Of a stretch of 64,000 nt of DNA, positions 62,142-64,000 are shown piece by piece. Origin of the DNA: Halobaculum sp. XH14. GTDB lineage: Archaea; Halobacteriota; Halobacteria; Halobacteriales; Haloferacaceae. The position numbers were made by a program, and so were the translations under genes. The notes below the pieces were generated by a model. That model worked only from the letters and a program-made list of their open reading frames with translations, was not told where the DNA came from and did not search any database. Where the stretch lies: assembly GCF_032116555.1 (NCBI RefSeq), contig NZ_CP134949.1, positions 2,976,001 to 3,040,000 on the forward strand, in the 5' to 3' direction. Numbering within the stretch: position 1 is the stretch's first letter; each line of letters opens with the position of its first letter.

Positions 62142-62285
62142 CGCGGTTCGAGCGCGTCGGAGCGACGCGGACGGGCAGCGTCGAGGGCCGGGACCGTGAT
62201 TCTCACGGCGCTCTTTTTCAGCGTCCACGACGGGGACGTGTACGGCCGATCGGACGCCGGCGGAAGGCGCTCGGGCGGCGGGTCG

Positions 62286-63350
62286 CTACTCGCCTCGGAC
62301 GGTGTCGACGACGCCCCGGAGGTAGCCGACGGTGAACCCGCGGGCGCGGTGTCGCCAGTCGTCGTCGCCTTCCATCTTCGGGACGTGGTCCGGGATGACC
62401 GCGCCCTCGAAGCCGACGTCGTCGAGCGTTCTGACGGCCTCGGCGGTGTCGAAGTTCCCCTCGTCGACGAACGTCTCGTTGAACTCGGGGACGGTGCCGA
62501 CGACGTCGCGGAAGTGGATGAACACGATCTGGTCGCGTTCGGCGAACTGGCGGAGCACGTCGGTGACGTCCTCGCCCATCTGGGAGAAACAGCCGAGACA
62601 GAGTTTCAGCCCGTGGTTGTCGCTCGGGACGTGCTCCATCGCGCGCTCGAAGTTCGCCACGTTGCGGAACAGTCGGGGAATCCTGCCCATCGATTCGAGG
62701 ACGGGCGGATCGACCGGGTGGAGCGCCAGTCGGACGCCCGCCTCCTCGGCGACGGGAACGACTTCCTCCAGGAACGCCTCGTAGTTCGCCCAGAACTCCG
62801 CTTCCTCGTAGGCCCTGTCCAGTCCGGGCGCGAGCGCGTCGGGGTCGTCGATCTCGTCGAAGTCGAAGGCGGTGCCCTCCGCGCCGCCGCGCAGTTCGAC
62901 CGGTTCGGTCCGCATCGGAACCACGCCCCGGGGGTTCCACTGGTAGCCCAGGATCGGGACGTCGGCCTCGCCGAGGTTGCGGATCAGCGTCGTGATCTGT
63001 TCGAGCGCGTCCCGTTTCCCCTCGCGGCCGAACATGATGTCGCCGTAGAGCGAGTACGGCAGCGACTGGATGCCGGTGAGACGCAGGCCGTGGGATTCGA
63101 CCTGCTCGCGGGCGGCTTCCAGTTCCGCGACTGAGGGGATCGAATCCCGACCCACCGCGACCGTGTCCGACCCGTCGCGGTCGTTGAACTCGTCCGGCTC
63201 CTCCTCGGTGTCGGCGTGGTCGACGAAGACGTCAGTCGCACCAAGCTGTCGGACGTACCGGAGGCGGGAGTCCGAGAGCGTGCGCGTCCGAACGCCGACT
63301 CGGATGTCGCTTCGGGTCTCGGCACTGGCGTTGGCGGAGCTTCCAGTCAT
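62286..63350 (-). CDS. Mannonate dehydratase-like protein (UxuA family)
   Basis: A 354-residue TIM-barrel protein of the xylose-isomerase-like group. UxuA-type blocks: LALHPVDPPVLESMGRIPRL (UxuA has HPDDPP), LKLCLGCFSQMGEDV (Cys and metal region), IVFIHFRDVVGTVPEFNETF (His, Arg) then VDEGNFDTAEAVR, and VIPDHVPKMEGDDDWRHRAR (Asp-His). These correspond to the Mn2+ site of D-mannonate dehydratase, which makes 2-dehydro-3-deoxygluconate. The Val in HPVDPP replaces an Asp in the canonical motif, so specificity may differ. It is transcribed with or after the TPP enzyme 190 bp upstream. Confidence 0.8.
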   Translation of the reverse strand: MTGSSANASAETRSDIRVGVRTRTLSDSRLRYVRQLGATDVFVDHADTEEEPDEFNDRDGSDTVAVGRDSIPSVAELEAAREQVESHGLRLTGIQSLPYSLYGDIMFGREGKRDALEQITTLIRNLGEADVPILGYQWNPRGVVPMRTEPVELRGGAEGTAFDFDEIDDPDALAPGLDRAYEEAEFWANYEAFLEEVVPVAEEAGVRLALHPVDPPVLESMGRIPRLFRNVANFERAMEHVPSDNHGLKLCLGCFSQMGEDVTDVLRQFAERDQIVFIHFRDVVGTVPEFNETFVDEGNFDTAEAVRTLDDVGFEGAVIPDHVPKMEGDDDWRHRARGFTVGYLRGVVDTVRGE

Positions 63351-63538
63351 GGTACCACCACTGGCACGGGGGAGCATAAACGTCCATGTTTCGGTCAGAC
63401 TCGCTGTCCCCGGCGGTGGTGGCGTCTCCATCGTTGACTGACGGCCCCTCCGTGAACTGACGACTCCGTCGTGGGCTGACGACCTCGGCGGACCGCGCCG
63501 GTTTCCGAAGCGACGTGAAAGGGAACCGGCGGGGCCGG

Positions 63539-64000
63539 TCACTCGACCTCGAGCGCGGACTCGTAGTCGCCGGCGTCCACGGGGGAGGGTTCCTCGGCGG
63601 GGATGTCGACGTCGACGAGCGTCGGCCCGTCCTCGTCGAACGCGTCCGCCATCGCGGTTGCGAGACCGCTCCGGGTGCTCACTCTGACGCCGGTGCACCC
63701 GAACCCCTCCGCGATGGACACGAAGTCGGGCGAGTCCCACTCGAAGCGGTGCCCGTCCGTGTAGCGGTCGATCTTCGGCGACTGGCTGATGATCCCGTAG
63801 TCGCCGTTGTTGAGGACGACGGTCGTCACGTCCAGCCCGTGCTCGACCGCCGTGTGGAGTTCGGTGAGAGACATCATCAGGCCGCCGTCGCCGGTGAGCG
63901 CGACGACCTCACGGTCGGGGTGGGCGAACTTCGCGCCGAGTGCGGCGGGGAGGCCGACACCCATTCCCGCCCACGAGCCCGACGTGACGTACCCGCGTTC
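63539..64000 (-). CDS. Thiamine-pyrophosphate-dependent enzyme (acetolactate synthase-like), C-terminal part
   Basis: The gene runs off the window; about 153 C-terminal residues are visible. The TPP-binding domain shows GVGLPAALGAKFAHPDREVV, then the metal-binding GDG...N motif: LTGDGGLMMSLTELHTAVEH and LNNGDYGIISQSPKIDRYTD. The end is TLVDVDIPAEEPSPVDAGDY. This is the C domain of the acetolactate synthase/benzoylformate decarboxylase family. Family members condense or decarboxylate 2-oxo acids. Its place beside a UxuA-like gene suggests a 2-oxo acid from sugar-acid breakdown, but the specific reaction cannot be given from this part. Confidence 0.85.
   Translation of the reverse strand, partial: ERGYVTSGSWAGMGVGLPAALGAKFAHPDREVVALTGDGGLMMSLTELHTAVEHGLDVTTVVLNNGDYGIISQSPKIDRYTDGHRFEWDSPDFVSIAEGFGCTGVRVSTRSGLATAMADAFDEDGPTLVDVDIPAEEPSPVDAGDYESALEVE

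Overview
The window is haloarchaeal (class Halobacteria). The evidence is high GC with strong third-position GC/C bias, very acidic proteins, Tat-type twin-arginine lipoprotein signals on all substrate-binding proteins, several bacterio-opsin-activator-type HTH_10 regulators, fragments of archaeal TFB, and TATA-like boxes about 24-30 nt before start codons (leaderless transcription). No rRNA, tRNA, CRISPR array or intact insertion sequence was recognised. The content is accessory and catabolic: transport, sugar-acid and amide degradation, regulators and toxin-antitoxin-like genes.

Region 1 (0-6.3 kb) is a patchwork: an HTH_10 regulator, an aldo/keto reductase, then a zone of gene debris and toxin-antitoxin-like modules (winged-HTH plus TumE-like pair, a Doc/Fic gene with a 45-residue partner, two separate fragments of a TFB C-terminal cyclin repeat, and an HTH_10 gene fused by recombination to the back half of a PIN-domain gene). 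Region 2 (6.3-13 kb) holds a siderophore-type binding protein behind two DtxR/Idr-like palindromes, a CPBP membrane protease and cupin pair divergent from another HTH_10 gene across a palindromic TATA box, and a PAS histidine kinase.

Region 3 (12.5-24 kb, minus strand) is one long, tightly overlapped operon: a dipeptide/oligopeptide-type ABC transporter (binding protein, two permeases, two ATPases) followed by three DUF917 paralogues interleaved with one hydantoinase/oxoprolinase A-like ATPase, closed by an Lrp/AsnC regulator. It looks like a dedicated uptake and ring-opening system for a hydantoin- or oxoproline-like compound. Region 4 (24.5-31 kb) has a frameshifted glycerophosphodiesterase lipoprotein, a tandem universal stress protein, a CNNM/CorC-like membrane protein and a cobalt/nickel ECF transporter (cbiM, an unusual small cbiN-position protein, cbiQ, cbiO).

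Region 5 (31-45.6 kb) carries a second oligopeptide-type ABC operon ending in a novel 175-residue protein and an HSL-type hydrolase, then a MOSC protein, an M20 deacylase, a class III aminotransferase, an IclR regulator and an M14/aspartoacylase-like metallohydrolase. These suggest uptake and deacylation of peptides or N-acyl amino acids.

Region 6 (46-64 kb) is a sugar-acid island: a malic enzyme, a CUT1-type sugar ABC transporter whose binding-protein gene is split off, two enolase-superfamily dehydratases (one clearly glucarate-dehydratase-like), an Ldh-family oxidoreductase, an IclR regulator with two inverted repeats upstream, a 2-oxoglutarate semialdehyde dehydrogenase, a KDG-dehydratase-like DHDPS-family protein, a mannonate-dehydratase (UxuA-like) protein and a truncated TPP enzyme. 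Together these would turn glucarate/galactarate into 2-oxoglutarate for the TCA cycle, with malic enzyme returning C4 acids to pyruvate.
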